Source of the DNA: Singulisphaera sp. GP187
Lineage (GTDB): Bacteria; Planctomycetota; Phycisphaerae; Phycisphaerales; SM1A02
NCBI GenBank assembly: GCA_945888705.1
Contig: CAMDAQ010000003.1
Coordinates: 1-48,858, forward strand
Direction: 5' to 3'
Length of the DNA: 48,858 bases
A program made the translations under genes and the position numbers. The notes under the pieces are model-generated. The model worked only from the letters and a program-made list of their open reading frames with translations. It was not told the origin of the DNA and ran no database searches. Below are positions 39,558-47,344 of the stretch, piece after piece. The number at the start of each line of letters is the position of its first letter. The stretch's first letter is position 1.

Positions 39558-40733
39558 TCACGATGTGCGTGACCGCTGCAGCGCGCCCGAGAGCGCGTGG
39601 AGCTGCGACACCGGGAGCGCCTCGATGCCGGGTCGAAGCTTGAAGCGAAGATCGCCCCGGTGAACGACCCAAAGCTTGTCCAAGCGCAAATCCTGCAGGG
39701 CGATCTCCATCGAGCGCGTGACGACCGGCGCATCGGTGCACTTGACTTCGATGCCAACTCGGCGGTCACCCCTGACCAGCATCAGGTCCAGTTCGGCACC
39801 CTGCGGGGTCGCCCAATGATGGGCTTCACCGGCACGTGCTCCGGCGATGTGGATGGCCTGCTCGACGACGAATCCCTCGAAGGATGCACCGATCTGTGGT
39901 CGCTCCCGGAGTTCGGCAGCACTGGAGATGCCCAGCAGGGCATGCAGCAATCCCGAGTCACGGATGTACACCTTTGGTGCCTTGACCTGGCGCTTGGCGA
40001 TGGACGCATGCCACGGACGGAGCAGCCGGATCGCGAAGAACCCTTCGAGCGTCTCCAGCCATCGACGCACCGTGGCCTCCGATGAGCCGAAGGCGCGAGC
40101 GAATTCCGATGCATTCCAGCGCTGTCCATGCCAGTGTGCCAGCATCTGCCAGAACCGTCGGAGCTCTGCTGGAGGCATCCGCAGGCCAGCGTCGAGCACG
40201 TCCCGCTCAAGATAGGTCTGCACGAACGACCGCCGCCATTCCATGCTGGCCGCCTCCGATCGTGCCGTGAAGGACCTTGGGAAGCCGCCGCGAAGCCAAA
40301 GGTTCTGCCATCGATCGGCCCCCACCTCATCGAGTCCGAAGCCACCGAGTTCGTGATACGCGATCCGCCCTGCCAGGCTTTCGCTTCCCCACGCTGCAAC
40401 GTCGGGCGAGGCGCTCCCCAGCAGCAGGAACCTGGCAGGCAGCGGCCGGCGATCCAGCAAGGGCCTGAGCGGTCGGAACAAGGCCGGCAGGCGCTGCACT
40501 TCGTCGATCACGACGAGGCCCCGAAGAGGCGCGAGGACCGGCTCCGGATCCTGCAGCAGCCGAAGGTCACGGTCCGTCTCGAGATCGAAGATCCGTGACG
40601 GCTTGCCCTGTGACGCAGCCACCGCCTGGGCCAGCGTGGTCTTGCCCACCTGCCGCGCGCCGAGGATGGCCACGGCCTGGAAGTTCCTCAGCAGCCGGAG
40701 GATGGCGGAACGGTGCGCAGGACGGTCGAGCAT
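39558..40733 (-). CDS. ATP-binding protein of the AAA/DUF4143 type
   Basis: The 391-residue protein has an N-terminal P-loop ATPase domain and a C-terminal DUF4143 domain. Walker A is AILGARQVGKTTLAQAV (about residues 22-38) and Walker B GLVVIDEVQRLP. An arginine-rich helical middle precedes the C-terminal part, with VYIRDSGLLHALLG and SFEGFVVEQAIHIAGA. The end HHWATPQGAELDLMLVRGDRRVGIEVKCTDAP resembles a PD-(D/E)XK-like fold with an E-x-K. Such genes are common, often isolated and of unknown role. I prefer the ATG at 40733, with TAGCCT 8 bases upstream, over 40751. It lies inside a 1.4-kb segment framed by duplicated GNAT 3' ends, so it was probably inserted. Confidence 0.85.
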   Translation of the reverse strand: MLDRPAHRSAILRLLRNFQAVAILGARQVGKTTLAQAVAASQGKPSRIFDLETDRDLRLLQDPEPVLAPLRGLVVIDEVQRLPALFRPLRPLLDRRPLPARFLLLGSASPDVAAWGSESLAGRIAYHELGGFGLDEVGADRWQNLWLRGGFPRSFTARSEAASMEWRRSFVQTYLERDVLDAGLRMPPAELRRFWQMLAHWHGQRWNASEFARAFGSSEATVRRWLETLEGFFAIRLLRPWHASIAKRQVKAPKVYIRDSGLLHALLGISSAAELRERPQIGASFEGFVVEQAIHIAGARAGEAHHWATPQGAELDLMLVRGDRRVGIEVKCTDAPVVTRSMEIALQDLRLDKLWVVHRGDLRFKLRPGIEALPVSQLHALSGALQRSRTS

Positions 40734-40741
40734 GGTGTCGA

Positions 40742-40782
40742 AGGCTACCATGCAAATTCGTCAACTGATGACGAATCTGCAT
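40742..40782 (-). promoter_or_regulatory. -10 box and inverted-repeat operator of the ATPase gene
   Basis: The inverted repeat ATGCAAATTCGTCA / TGACGAATCTGCAT (40750-40782, arms of 14 with one mismatch, 5-base spacer) lies directly upstream of the -10 TAGCCT (40742-40747). The AT-rich arms contrast with the surroundings. It looks like a dimer-binding operator controlling the ATPase gene. Confidence 0.55.
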
Positions 40783-40824
40783 GGTTTCTGTTGCCTGCCG
40801 CCGGTGCGGAGCCGCAAGACGCGC

Positions 40825-41340
40825 CTACCCCGCCCGATCGATCCGGTAGATCATCCGATCGCTCGGCACGCCGCCGACGGGCACCTGCTCGCGGCGATCC
40901 AGCCGCGCGCCGATGCGCTCGAGCGCCCGCTGCGAACGCAGGTTGCCCGGGCTGACATGGAACCACGCGGTCGTGACATGCTCGAACGCGTGGCCGAGCA
41001 TGAGCGCCTTGACCTCGGCATTGGTGCGCCCGCCCCAGTGCGCGCGCTCGAGGAACGTGTAGCCGATCACGACCGACGATCCAGCCTGGTCCCAGTCGTA
41101 GTAACGGCTGGAACCGATGATCCGGCCTCCATCGCGCTCGGCGATGACCAGCCCACCGCCACACTCGAGCGCGCCCTTGAAGAACCGCTCGAAGACCGCG
41201 CGCTCGTGGCGATTGCGCTCCGAGTGCTGCTCCCAGATGAGCGGGTCGCTGGCCGCGGCGTGCAGCCCATCGAGGTCAGCCGCAACGATCGGACGCAGGC
41301 TGACGACGGGTCCGCGGAGGGTGGGTTGCCACGGATTCAT
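40825..41340 (-). CDS. GNAT-family N-acetyltransferase (RimJ/RimL-like)
   Basis: The 171-residue acetyltransferase of the RimJ/RimL type opens VSLRPIVAADLDGLHAAASDPLIWE, with GLVIAERDGGRIIGSSRYYDWD in the middle. The acetyl-CoA region reads VVIGYTFLERAHWGGRTNAEVKALML and is followed by HFHVSPGNLRSQRALERIGARL-like sequence (here AWFHVSPGNLRSQRALERIG). It likely transfers acetyl to an amino group of a protein or small molecule. Its last 23 codons are duplicated at 39472, on the far side of the ATPase gene. It lies directly after the HD-GYP gene on the same strand (9-base gap), so it may be read from the stressosome operon. Confidence 0.88.
   Translation of the reverse strand: MNPWQPTLRGPVVSLRPIVAADLDGLHAAASDPLIWEQHSERNRHERAVFERFFKGALECGGGLVIAERDGGRIIGSSRYYDWDQAGSSVVIGYTFLERAHWGGRTNAEVKALMLGHAFEHVTTAWFHVSPGNLRSQRALERIGARLDRREQVPVGGVPSDRMIYRIDRAG
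40832..40899 (-). repeat. 68-bp direct repeat, right copy (inside GNAT gene)
   Basis: This is the functional copy of the GNAT gene end; it ends in codons for RAG and a TAG, against RA and TGA in the displaced copy at 39472-39539. All 68 bases are identical. Confidence 0.9.
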
Positions 41341-41349
41341 GGGCGATGC

Positions 41350-42969
41350 TCAGCCCGCGATCGCGGCATGGATCGCGCAATACGAGTCGAAGTCCGAGAG
41401 GAAGAGTTGGACGAGTTCCGGGTCGAAGTGCAGTCCAGACATCCGCTCGAACTCATCCCGGACATCAGCCGGGCTCCACGCTTCCTTGTAGGCACGCCGG
41501 GACATCAGGGCATCGAAGACATCGGCGATCGCCACCAGCCGTCCAGCAAGGGGAATGCCCTCGCCCCGGGGCTCTGGCACCCGCGAGCCATCCTCGCCCA
41601 GCTCTTCCAGCACCGCAGCGATCTCGGCGCGCGTGGGGTAACCCGTGCCGTCCCACCGTGCGTGGTGGTAGAGCGTCACGTCCCTGATGGCAGCATCCAG
41701 CGCGGTGCGCTGCCCCTTGAGCGCACTCTTGGCACCGATGACCGTATGCGACTGCATCACCGTGCGCTCCTCGGGGGTCAACGCACCGGGCTTCTTGAGG
41801 ATGACGTCGGAGATGCCCACCTTCCCCACGTCATGCAGCATCGCAGCTGGCCTGAGTGCGTCGAGCTCCTTCAGGATCCGTTCCTCGCTCCAGCCCCGCT
41901 GGCTTGCCCACGCGACGAACAGCCGGGTCGCCACCTGCGACACCCGGCGAATGTGCGCGCCCGTCTCCTTCGGGTCGTGGAGCTCGGCGATGCCCATGAT
42001 GCGCAGCACGAGCGTACGCGTGAGGTTCGACCGCTCGAGCGCCAGCGATGCCAGGCTCGCGAAGTTCATGGCCAGCGCCTGGTCCTGGCCGGAGAACTCC
42101 ATGGGCCGGAGCGTCTCTGGATCTCGGGGGTTGATCAGCTGCAGCACGCCAAGCAGCTCATTGTGGTTGCTGTTGAGCGCCACGGAGACCACCGCACGGG
42201 TGTGGAATCCCATCATGCGGTCCACGGATGGATTGAAGCAGAACGTGGCATCCTCGGGGATGTTGTAGGCATCCGCCACGGCGACGAGGCCATCGAGCGC
42301 AGCTGCGCCCGCCATGCTGGTCCGGTCCAGCGGCAGGCGGACTGGATCACCGGCTCGGACCAGCAGGCGCTCCCGGGACGATGCATCCGCATTCAGTGCA
42401 TGCCGGAAGACCAGCTCCCCCTCCTCAGCCAGCAGGATGCTGCCGGCTTCGCAATGGAAGGCCTGACCCGCCTCCTGCAGGAGCATCACCAGCAGTGTGT
42501 CGACATCCTGCACCGTGCTCAGGGCGAGCGAGAGCCGGTTGAGCGCCGTCGTCTTGTCATGGAGCAGTCGGTAGTTTTCCTCGACAAGCTCTTGATGCGA
42601 CTTGGTCTCAAGCACTGAACGCAGACGGTCCATGATCCCGTGCGGGACCCAGGAGGTTCCTGCATCGAACTGCCGCACCACGCGCCAGTGCATCTCGTCA
42701 TGGCGATCAGCACCCAGCCGGGCGGGCGGCTGGTGCTCCGTCACCATGATGCACTGCAGCGCCCTTGCTTCGCCGATGCGGCCAATCGAGACCTCGACGC
42801 GGACGGTGTCCGAACCCACGAGCGCCCTGGCGACCTCGCTGAAGGCGCTGGCCGCCTGCGACGCACACTGCCGATCGCCGGTCAGCAGCAGCATGCACTC
42901 GTGGATCTTGGCGCGTGCACCATCGACATCGGCTGCCCGACGGAGGTTGAAGTCGGCGAGGTGCATCAT
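41350..42969 (-). CDS. GAF / HD-GYP domain protein, likely stressosome output
   Basis: The 539-residue protein has an N-terminal unknown region (about 1-130), a GAF sensor domain (about 145-300, TVQDVDTLLVMLLQEAGQAFHC... to LGVLQLINPRD) and an HD-GYP domain (about 325-535). HD-GYP proteins hydrolyse cyclic di-GMP. The metal site is visible in AAMLHDVGKVGI and the signature YHHARWDGTGYP, which has Ala where the usual HHE motif has Glu. Activity is therefore likely but not certain. The start ATG overlaps the stop of the RsbT/X gene (ATGA), so it belongs to the stressosome operon and is a plausible output linking stress sensing to c-di-GMP. Confidence 0.88.
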   Translation of the reverse strand: MMHLADFNLRRAADVDGARAKIHECMLLLTGDRQCASQAASAFSEVARALVGSDTVRVEVSIGRIGEARALQCIMVTEHQPPARLGADRHDEMHWRVVRQFDAGTSWVPHGIMDRLRSVLETKSHQELVEENYRLLHDKTTALNRLSLALSTVQDVDTLLVMLLQEAGQAFHCEAGSILLAEEGELVFRHALNADASSRERLLVRAGDPVRLPLDRTSMAGAAALDGLVAVADAYNIPEDATFCFNPSVDRMMGFHTRAVVSVALNSNHNELLGVLQLINPRDPETLRPMEFSGQDQALAMNFASLASLALERSNLTRTLVLRIMGIAELHDPKETGAHIRRVSQVATRLFVAWASQRGWSEERILKELDALRPAAMLHDVGKVGISDVILKKPGALTPEERTVMQSHTVIGAKSALKGQRTALDAAIRDVTLYHHARWDGTGYPTRAEIAAVLEELGEDGSRVPEPRGEGIPLAGRLVAIADVFDALMSRRAYKEAWSPADVRDEFERMSGLHFDPELVQLFLSDFDSYCAIHAAIAG

Positions 42970-44030
42970 GGCTCCCACCTCAGCACGATGCAGCCGGCAT
43001 CGTCATGGCTGCGGCCGCGGCTGGCCACGATGTCATCGGCAAGCTCCTGGGCCGGCCGGAACGCATCGCGCACGGTGAGCGCGCCGGGAAGCCCCGAGAC
43101 TCCATCCGTCCACATCACGATCAAGTCACCGCGAGCGAGGGTCGTGGATTGCTCGAAGGGGGTCGGCAGCCGCTCTCCAAGCACACCATCCTTCGAGATG
43201 GGCCGCCATGGCGCCCCAGCGACCCGAGCGGCACCGGTGTTGCCCACCCCGATGTAGCGCGCCGTCCGGTCCGTGGCGCTCACGAAGAGCAGCCCCACCG
43301 CCGCGCCCCGCGAACCCTCGAGGCTCTCGTGGCATGCCTGGAGCAACTTCGGAAGCTCGCTGGCCTCGGCACGATCGAGCCGTGACCGGACCTGCTCGGC
43401 CGCGGCCTTGGCGAAGGAACCGTGACCGCTCGCATCGATCATCGCGAGCAGCACACCATCGTCGAGGCCGATGGCCAAGGCGAGATCACCACCATCATGC
43501 TGGCCGGGCGCCGGCCGCGCGCGCAGCCCGATGTCCCAGAGTGGCGTGGACCGCTCCAGCCCGCGGCTCGCTGCACCGCTTCGGGGCATGGAGCGCATCG
43601 ACGACTCGATCCGGCCGCCCGAGATCCGCTTGCGCGCATGCACGCGGGTGCCGGCGCCGGGTACCGATTCGATGGAGAAGCGGTCCGACATGCGACGCAC
43701 GCCGGGAAGCCCGAGCCCGAGGCTCGTCCCGGTCGTGAAGTGATCCTTGAGGGCCCGTTCGGTGTCGACGATCCCCGGGCCATGGTCCTCGGCCCAGACG
43801 TCGACGTCGACGCCATCGGCTTGGTCGGTCCGCGTCACACGAATCATGCCCCTGCCCGCATACTTCACGATGTTGGTGGCCAGCTCGGAGACGATCGTGA
43901 CGATCATCGCCCGCTGCACCTCGTCGGCCTCGGACAGCACGCCCGAAGCACGAAGTCGCTGGATGCCGACCGTGAGGTCGGCGTGGTCCCGGACGGGGAA
44001 CGACACCGCCGTGGCCGGCAGTTCACGCAC
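42966..44030 (-). CDS. Fused RsbT kinase / RsbX-like SpoIIE phosphatase
   Basis: The 354-residue protein joins two stressosome enzymes. The first ~135 residues are a GHKL kinase domain of the RsbT/anti-sigma type: N-box VSELATNIVKYAG, G1 EDHGPGI and G2 GTSLGLGLPG. The remainder (about 160-354) is a PP2C-like SpoIIE/RsbX phosphatase with LAMIDASGHGS, GNTGAARV, VMWTDGVSG and DDAGCIVLRW, so the acidic metal ligands are present. RsbT phosphorylates RsbS and RsbR; RsbX reverses this. Having both in one chain would put opposing activities under one translation rate. The start is a GTG at 44030 overlapping the end of the RsbS gene by 8 bases; the longer track frame is an artefact. Confidence 0.85.
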   Translation of the reverse strand: MRELPATAVSFPVRDHADLTVGIQRLRASGVLSEADEVQRAMIVTIVSELATNIVKYAGRGMIRVTRTDQADGVDVDVWAEDHGPGIVDTERALKDHFTTGTSLGLGLPGVRRMSDRFSIESVPGAGTRVHARKRISGGRIESSMRSMPRSGAASRGLERSTPLWDIGLRARPAPGQHDGGDLALAIGLDDGVLLAMIDASGHGSFAKAAAEQVRSRLDRAEASELPKLLQACHESLEGSRGAAVGLLFVSATDRTARYIGVGNTGAARVAGAPWRPISKDGVLGERLPTPFEQSTTLARGDLIVMWTDGVSGLPGALTVRDAFRPAQELADDIVASRGRSHDDAGCIVLRWEP

Positions 44031-44406
44031 CGGTCGCCTCCGGCGTGGAGTCGATCGACTGCAGAGCTTCCTCAAGGCCGAGCATCGCCTGCAGGCCGCT
44101 GGTGTCCGCATCGCAATCCATCAGGTGCATGATGATGCCGGGCTGCAGCCCGACCAGCATCGTCCGTGCACCGAGCAGGCCCGCCATGCGCAGCACCTGT
44201 CGCAGGCCCCGGAACTCGGTCGCATCCATGAACGGGACACCCGACGCATCGACGATGAGCGTGGTGGCACCGCCGTGCTGGACCCCATCGAGCGCCACCT
44301 TGGTCAGCTGCTCCATGGCGGCCCCGCCCAGGTCACGACCGAGGGTCACGACCAGCGCGGGACCGACCCTGGTGCCGGTGACAAGGCTCGCTGCCGCGTC
44401 GGACAT
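44023..44406 (-). CDS. rsbS: RsbS-like STAS-domain stressosome scaffold
   Basis: The 127-residue single STAS domain protein starts SLVTGTRVGPALVVTLGRDL. The phosphorylation site matches the RsbS pattern: TTLIVDASGVPFMDATEF, with Ser after Asp-Ala in the place of Bacillus RsbS Ser59. RsbS and RsbR build the stressosome shell, and phosphorylation of this Ser frees the RsbT kinase. It follows the RsbR gene by 10 bases and overlaps the next gene, so the order RsbR-RsbS-RsbT is kept. The call is secure by order and by the conserved site. Confidence 0.88.
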   Translation of the reverse strand: MSDAAASLVTGTRVGPALVVTLGRDLGGAAMEQLTKVALDGVQHGGATTLIVDASGVPFMDATEFRGLRQVLRMAGLLGARTMLVGLQPGIIMHLMDCDADTSGLQAMLGLEEALQSIDSTPEATGA

Positions 44407-44416
44407 GCAGCGAGCC

Positions 44417-45310
44417 TCAGCCGTGCGGTGCCGGGCGGCGGTCGCCGCCGATGGTCTTCAGCGCGAGTTCGAACGAATCGCGCAGGGTTGCGGTGGTGCG
44501 GACCTCGCCGATGTTGACACCCAGCTCAACCAGGGTCCGCGCGATCGCCGGCGACAGGCCGGAGAGGATCGTCTCGCAGCCCATGAGCTGCGTGGCCTTG
44601 GTGATCTTGAGAAGCTGGTTGGCGACCGCGGTGTCCATCGCGCTCACGCCGCTGATGTCGAGGACCAGCGCCTTGGCACGCGTCTCCGCGATCTTCCCCA
44701 GCGTCTTGCTCATCACGTCCTGCGTACGGTGCGAGTCGAGGATGCCCAGCAGCGGCAGCAGCAGGATCCCCTCCCAGATCGGGGTCACCGGGGTCGACAT
44801 CTCCAGAAGCGCCTTCGAGCTGGCGGAGATCTTCTCGCGGTTGATGCGGGCGATCTCCTCGATGACGATGTACGAATCGAGGAACATGAGCTTCGAGATC
44901 GACTTGATGGTCTCCTCGGGCTCGCCGACCTTGCTGCCGAGTCCCCGGATGCGGTCCGCCATCAGGTTGTTCGAGACCGACATGCCCGCGAAGTAGATCT
45001 CGTTGGGCAGGTCGATGTGCGCGTGCACGGCACCGACATGGCGACGGGCATCGATCCACGACTCGTCGATCTCGGCCTGGAGGAAGGTCACCCAGTTGGC
45101 GTGCTGAAGCTTCTTGACCCGCTCCAGGCGTGTGGGGTTCGACGCGAAGAACACCTGGTATTCGCGGTGCTTGGACATCCAGTCGTAGAAGTCAGCGATG
45201 AAGTCGTCGAGCTGCGGCACGAGCATGGGGGCTGCCGCACGGATGCGCCGGAGATCCGCGTCGCGCAGGTCGAACTTCTCGAGGGTTTCCTTGATGGAGC
45301 TGGAAGCCAT
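44417..45310 (-). CDS. rsbR: RsbR-like stressosome sensor with globin-type N-terminus
   Basis: The 297-residue protein has an N-terminal globin-like sensor (about residues 1-150: LRRIRAAAPMLVPQLDDFIADFYDWM and later VGAVHAHIDLPNEIYFAGM, where a His could bind heme) and a C-terminal STAS domain (about 165-285). The STAS part shows LEMSTPVTPIWEGILLLPLLG with the Thr matching RsbR Thr171, and LVLDISGVSAMDTAVANQL where the second site is Ser and not Thr. Together with RsbS it forms the stressosome shell and senses a signal, possibly oxygen or redox through heme. It is the first gene of the operon. A TACACT lies ~55 bases upstream on the minus strand as a possible -10. Confidence 0.85.
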   Translation of the reverse strand: MASSSIKETLEKFDLRDADLRRIRAAAPMLVPQLDDFIADFYDWMSKHREYQVFFASNPTRLERVKKLQHANWVTFLQAEIDESWIDARRHVGAVHAHIDLPNEIYFAGMSVSNNLMADRIRGLGSKVGEPEETIKSISKLMFLDSYIVIEEIARINREKISASSKALLEMSTPVTPIWEGILLLPLLGILDSHRTQDVMSKTLGKIAETRAKALVLDISGVSAMDTAVANQLLKITKATQLMGCETILSGLSPAIARTLVELGVNIGEVRTTATLRDSFELALKTIGGDRRPAPHG

Positions 45311-45442
45311 GGGGTGGAGTCGCTTTCAGGTTGAGGGCGTGGCGTCTGACATCGACCGAACACAGGAGTGTAACGATGCCCGAACGCCGGGTCTTCCAGA
45401 CGGACCGCCCGCGATCCTGACAGGATCCTGCCTCTCGCCGCA

Positions 45443-47338
45443 TCAGGGCGAACGAACGAGCCGGATCGACCGCACGTTGGCAACGGCCTCGCCAGCCTTG
45501 GTGCTCGCGCGCAGCACCAAGGCATGCGAGCCGCTCGACAAGGCGAGCGATCCAAGGTCCACCGATCGGTAGGACTGCCACCCGCCCGTCGGCGGCACGG
45601 CCACATCGGGTGACGTCGTCGAACTCCCGGCCTGCAGGCGGATCATCGAGCCGGCAGCCGGGTCAGCGCAGGCAAGCTCGGCCTGGACGCGATACGTGCC
45701 GGCCTCAGCGGCACCGATGGCAACCGGCCACGTGGCCGTGGCTGCGGGATCGAGCCAGTAGCCGATGTTGTGGGTCACATCGCCGATCACGCCCACGCGC
45801 TCGACGCGGATCGACGGCCCCTCCAGCGTCGCATCATGCGGCGTGAGGGTGATCGAACCATCAGCCGATGGGAAGATCGCAAACGGCAGTGGATCGATGG
45901 TGCCCTCGTAGCGGACGCGCACCACCGTGCACTGAGGGTCGACCGCCAGCGGGAGCATGAGCATGGTGCCCTCGTCCGCGTCCTTGGCCGCGAAGCTGCA
46001 TGTCGCGCTCGTGCCAAGCACATCGACGCCCTGCACGCAGTTCCGGATCGGCAGCCGCAGGACGCCAGTGGAAGGCCAGTCGAACACCATCAGGTAGAGC
46101 GTGCCGGGCTTCTGCGTCGCTCGCCCCCACGGCAGCCGCTGGAACGGGCTCGCCGTCGTGCCCCTGATCGCCTCGCCGTTCACCTTCATCCATGCACCGA
46201 CTCCCCGGAGCGTCTTCTGCGCCGCCTCAGGCACGCGCCCCTGCGCGTCGGGGCCGATGTTCAGCAGCAGGTTGCCGCCCTTCGACACGATGTCGCACAA
46301 GAGCCGCACGACCGTGCCCGTGTCCTTCCAGTTCATGTCGTGCGCGCTGAATCCGTAGCTCTCGTTGAGCGTATGGTTGACTTCCCAGTCCATGCCGGGC
46401 AGGCCGGTGGGCGGCACGTACTTCTCGGGAGTGCCATAGTCGCCGTTCTTGTTCTCGAGGCCGAAGAAGAGCCTGTTGTTGACGAGGATCGAAGGCTGCT
46501 TGGCCCGCATGTCGGCCATGAGCTGCGCGGCGCCCCAGGCCGCGCCCTGATGCACCTGGTCGGAATAGTCGAACCAGATCGTCGAGAGCGGGCCGTAGTT
46601 CGAGAGCAGCTCCTCGACATGCCCGCGCATGTAGGCCTTGTAGCGCTCGTGGTCGCGGGCGTGGCCATCCTTGGGGTACGCCGGCAGCGCCATCTCGTAG
46701 GCATCCGGATGCTGCCAGTCGAGGAGCGAGTAGTAGAAACCGGCGCGCAGGCCTCGCGCACGCATCGCGTCGGCGAACTCGCGCGCGACATCGCGGCCCT
46801 GGGGCGAGATGTTGGTGCCTCCCGCGACCGGGTTCGCCAGCGAGTACGGCTGCTTCGAGTTGAAGAGCGTGAAGCCGTCGTGGTGCTTCGACGTCATGAC
46901 GGCGTAGGACATGCCCGCTTCCTGCGCGAGCTCGGCCCATCGGTCCGCGAAGCCCGCATCCGGCACGAAGCGCGGCTTCATCTGCCGTGCGTACTCGGCG
47001 CACGGCACCGCGGCCCAGTGCTGGATCCACTCCGCATAGTGCTGCTCGTAGCGCTTGCCATCCCAGAAGCCGCCTGCCGGCGAATAGAGCCCCCAGTGGA
47101 TGAACATGCCGAAGCGCGCATCGCGCCACCACGCCATGCGCGCGTCGCGGTCACTGGCCCAGAGCGCCACCTGCTCGGCTTCGGTCGGCGGCGCGGCGTG
47201 GGCGGGCGCAGCCAGGGCGAGCACGATCGATGCAGCGACAGGCGGAGCAAGCACTCCAACAACGGAGATGGCAAGAGTCGACGCGAGGCTCGTGGCGATC
47301 ATGCGCACACGGTAGCGCGAGGCGTGGATCGGACGCAT
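45443..47338 (-). CDS. Alpha-L-fucosidase, GH29
   Basis: The 631-residue secreted GH29 enzyme removes terminal alpha-L-fucose. It has a long signal peptide (ending APAHA, about residue 48). Catalytic-domain blocks include WWRDARFGMFIHWGLYS, YAVMTSKHHDGFTLF and STIWFDYSDQ, with the nucleophile Asp, then LLCDIVSKGGNLLLNIGPD. The C-terminal ~150 residues (from about THNIGYWLDP) look like a carbohydrate-binding domain of CBM6 type, with WPVAIGAAEAGTYRVQAELAC and SYRSVDLGSLALSSGSH. Substrates are likely algal or other fucose-rich glycans, in keeping with the sulfatase at 37853. An ATG at 47302 is an alternative start. The gene lies 7 bases after pyrE and may be co-transcribed with it. Confidence 0.9.
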   Translation of the reverse strand: MRPIHASRYRVRMIATSLASTLAISVVGVLAPPVAASIVLALAAPAHAAPPTEAEQVALWASDRDARMAWWRDARFGMFIHWGLYSPAGGFWDGKRYEQHYAEWIQHWAAVPCAEYARQMKPRFVPDAGFADRWAELAQEAGMSYAVMTSKHHDGFTLFNSKQPYSLANPVAGGTNISPQGRDVAREFADAMRARGLRAGFYYSLLDWQHPDAYEMALPAYPKDGHARDHERYKAYMRGHVEELLSNYGPLSTIWFDYSDQVHQGAAWGAAQLMADMRAKQPSILVNNRLFFGLENKNGDYGTPEKYVPPTGLPGMDWEVNHTLNESYGFSAHDMNWKDTGTVVRLLCDIVSKGGNLLLNIGPDAQGRVPEAAQKTLRGVGAWMKVNGEAIRGTTASPFQRLPWGRATQKPGTLYLMVFDWPSTGVLRLPIRNCVQGVDVLGTSATCSFAAKDADEGTMLMLPLAVDPQCTVVRVRYEGTIDPLPFAIFPSADGSITLTPHDATLEGPSIRVERVGVIGDVTHNIGYWLDPAATATWPVAIGAAEAGTYRVQAELACADPAAGSMIRLQAGSSTTSPDVAVPPTGGWQSYRSVDLGSLALSSGSHALVLRASTKAGEAVANVRSIRLVRSP

Positions 47339-47344
47339 CCGGAC

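Noticed and set aside
40603-42618. 671-residue plus-strand ORF opposite GNAT and HD-GYP
   Set aside because: Antisense shadow without recognisable domains; the opposite strand has clear family motifs.
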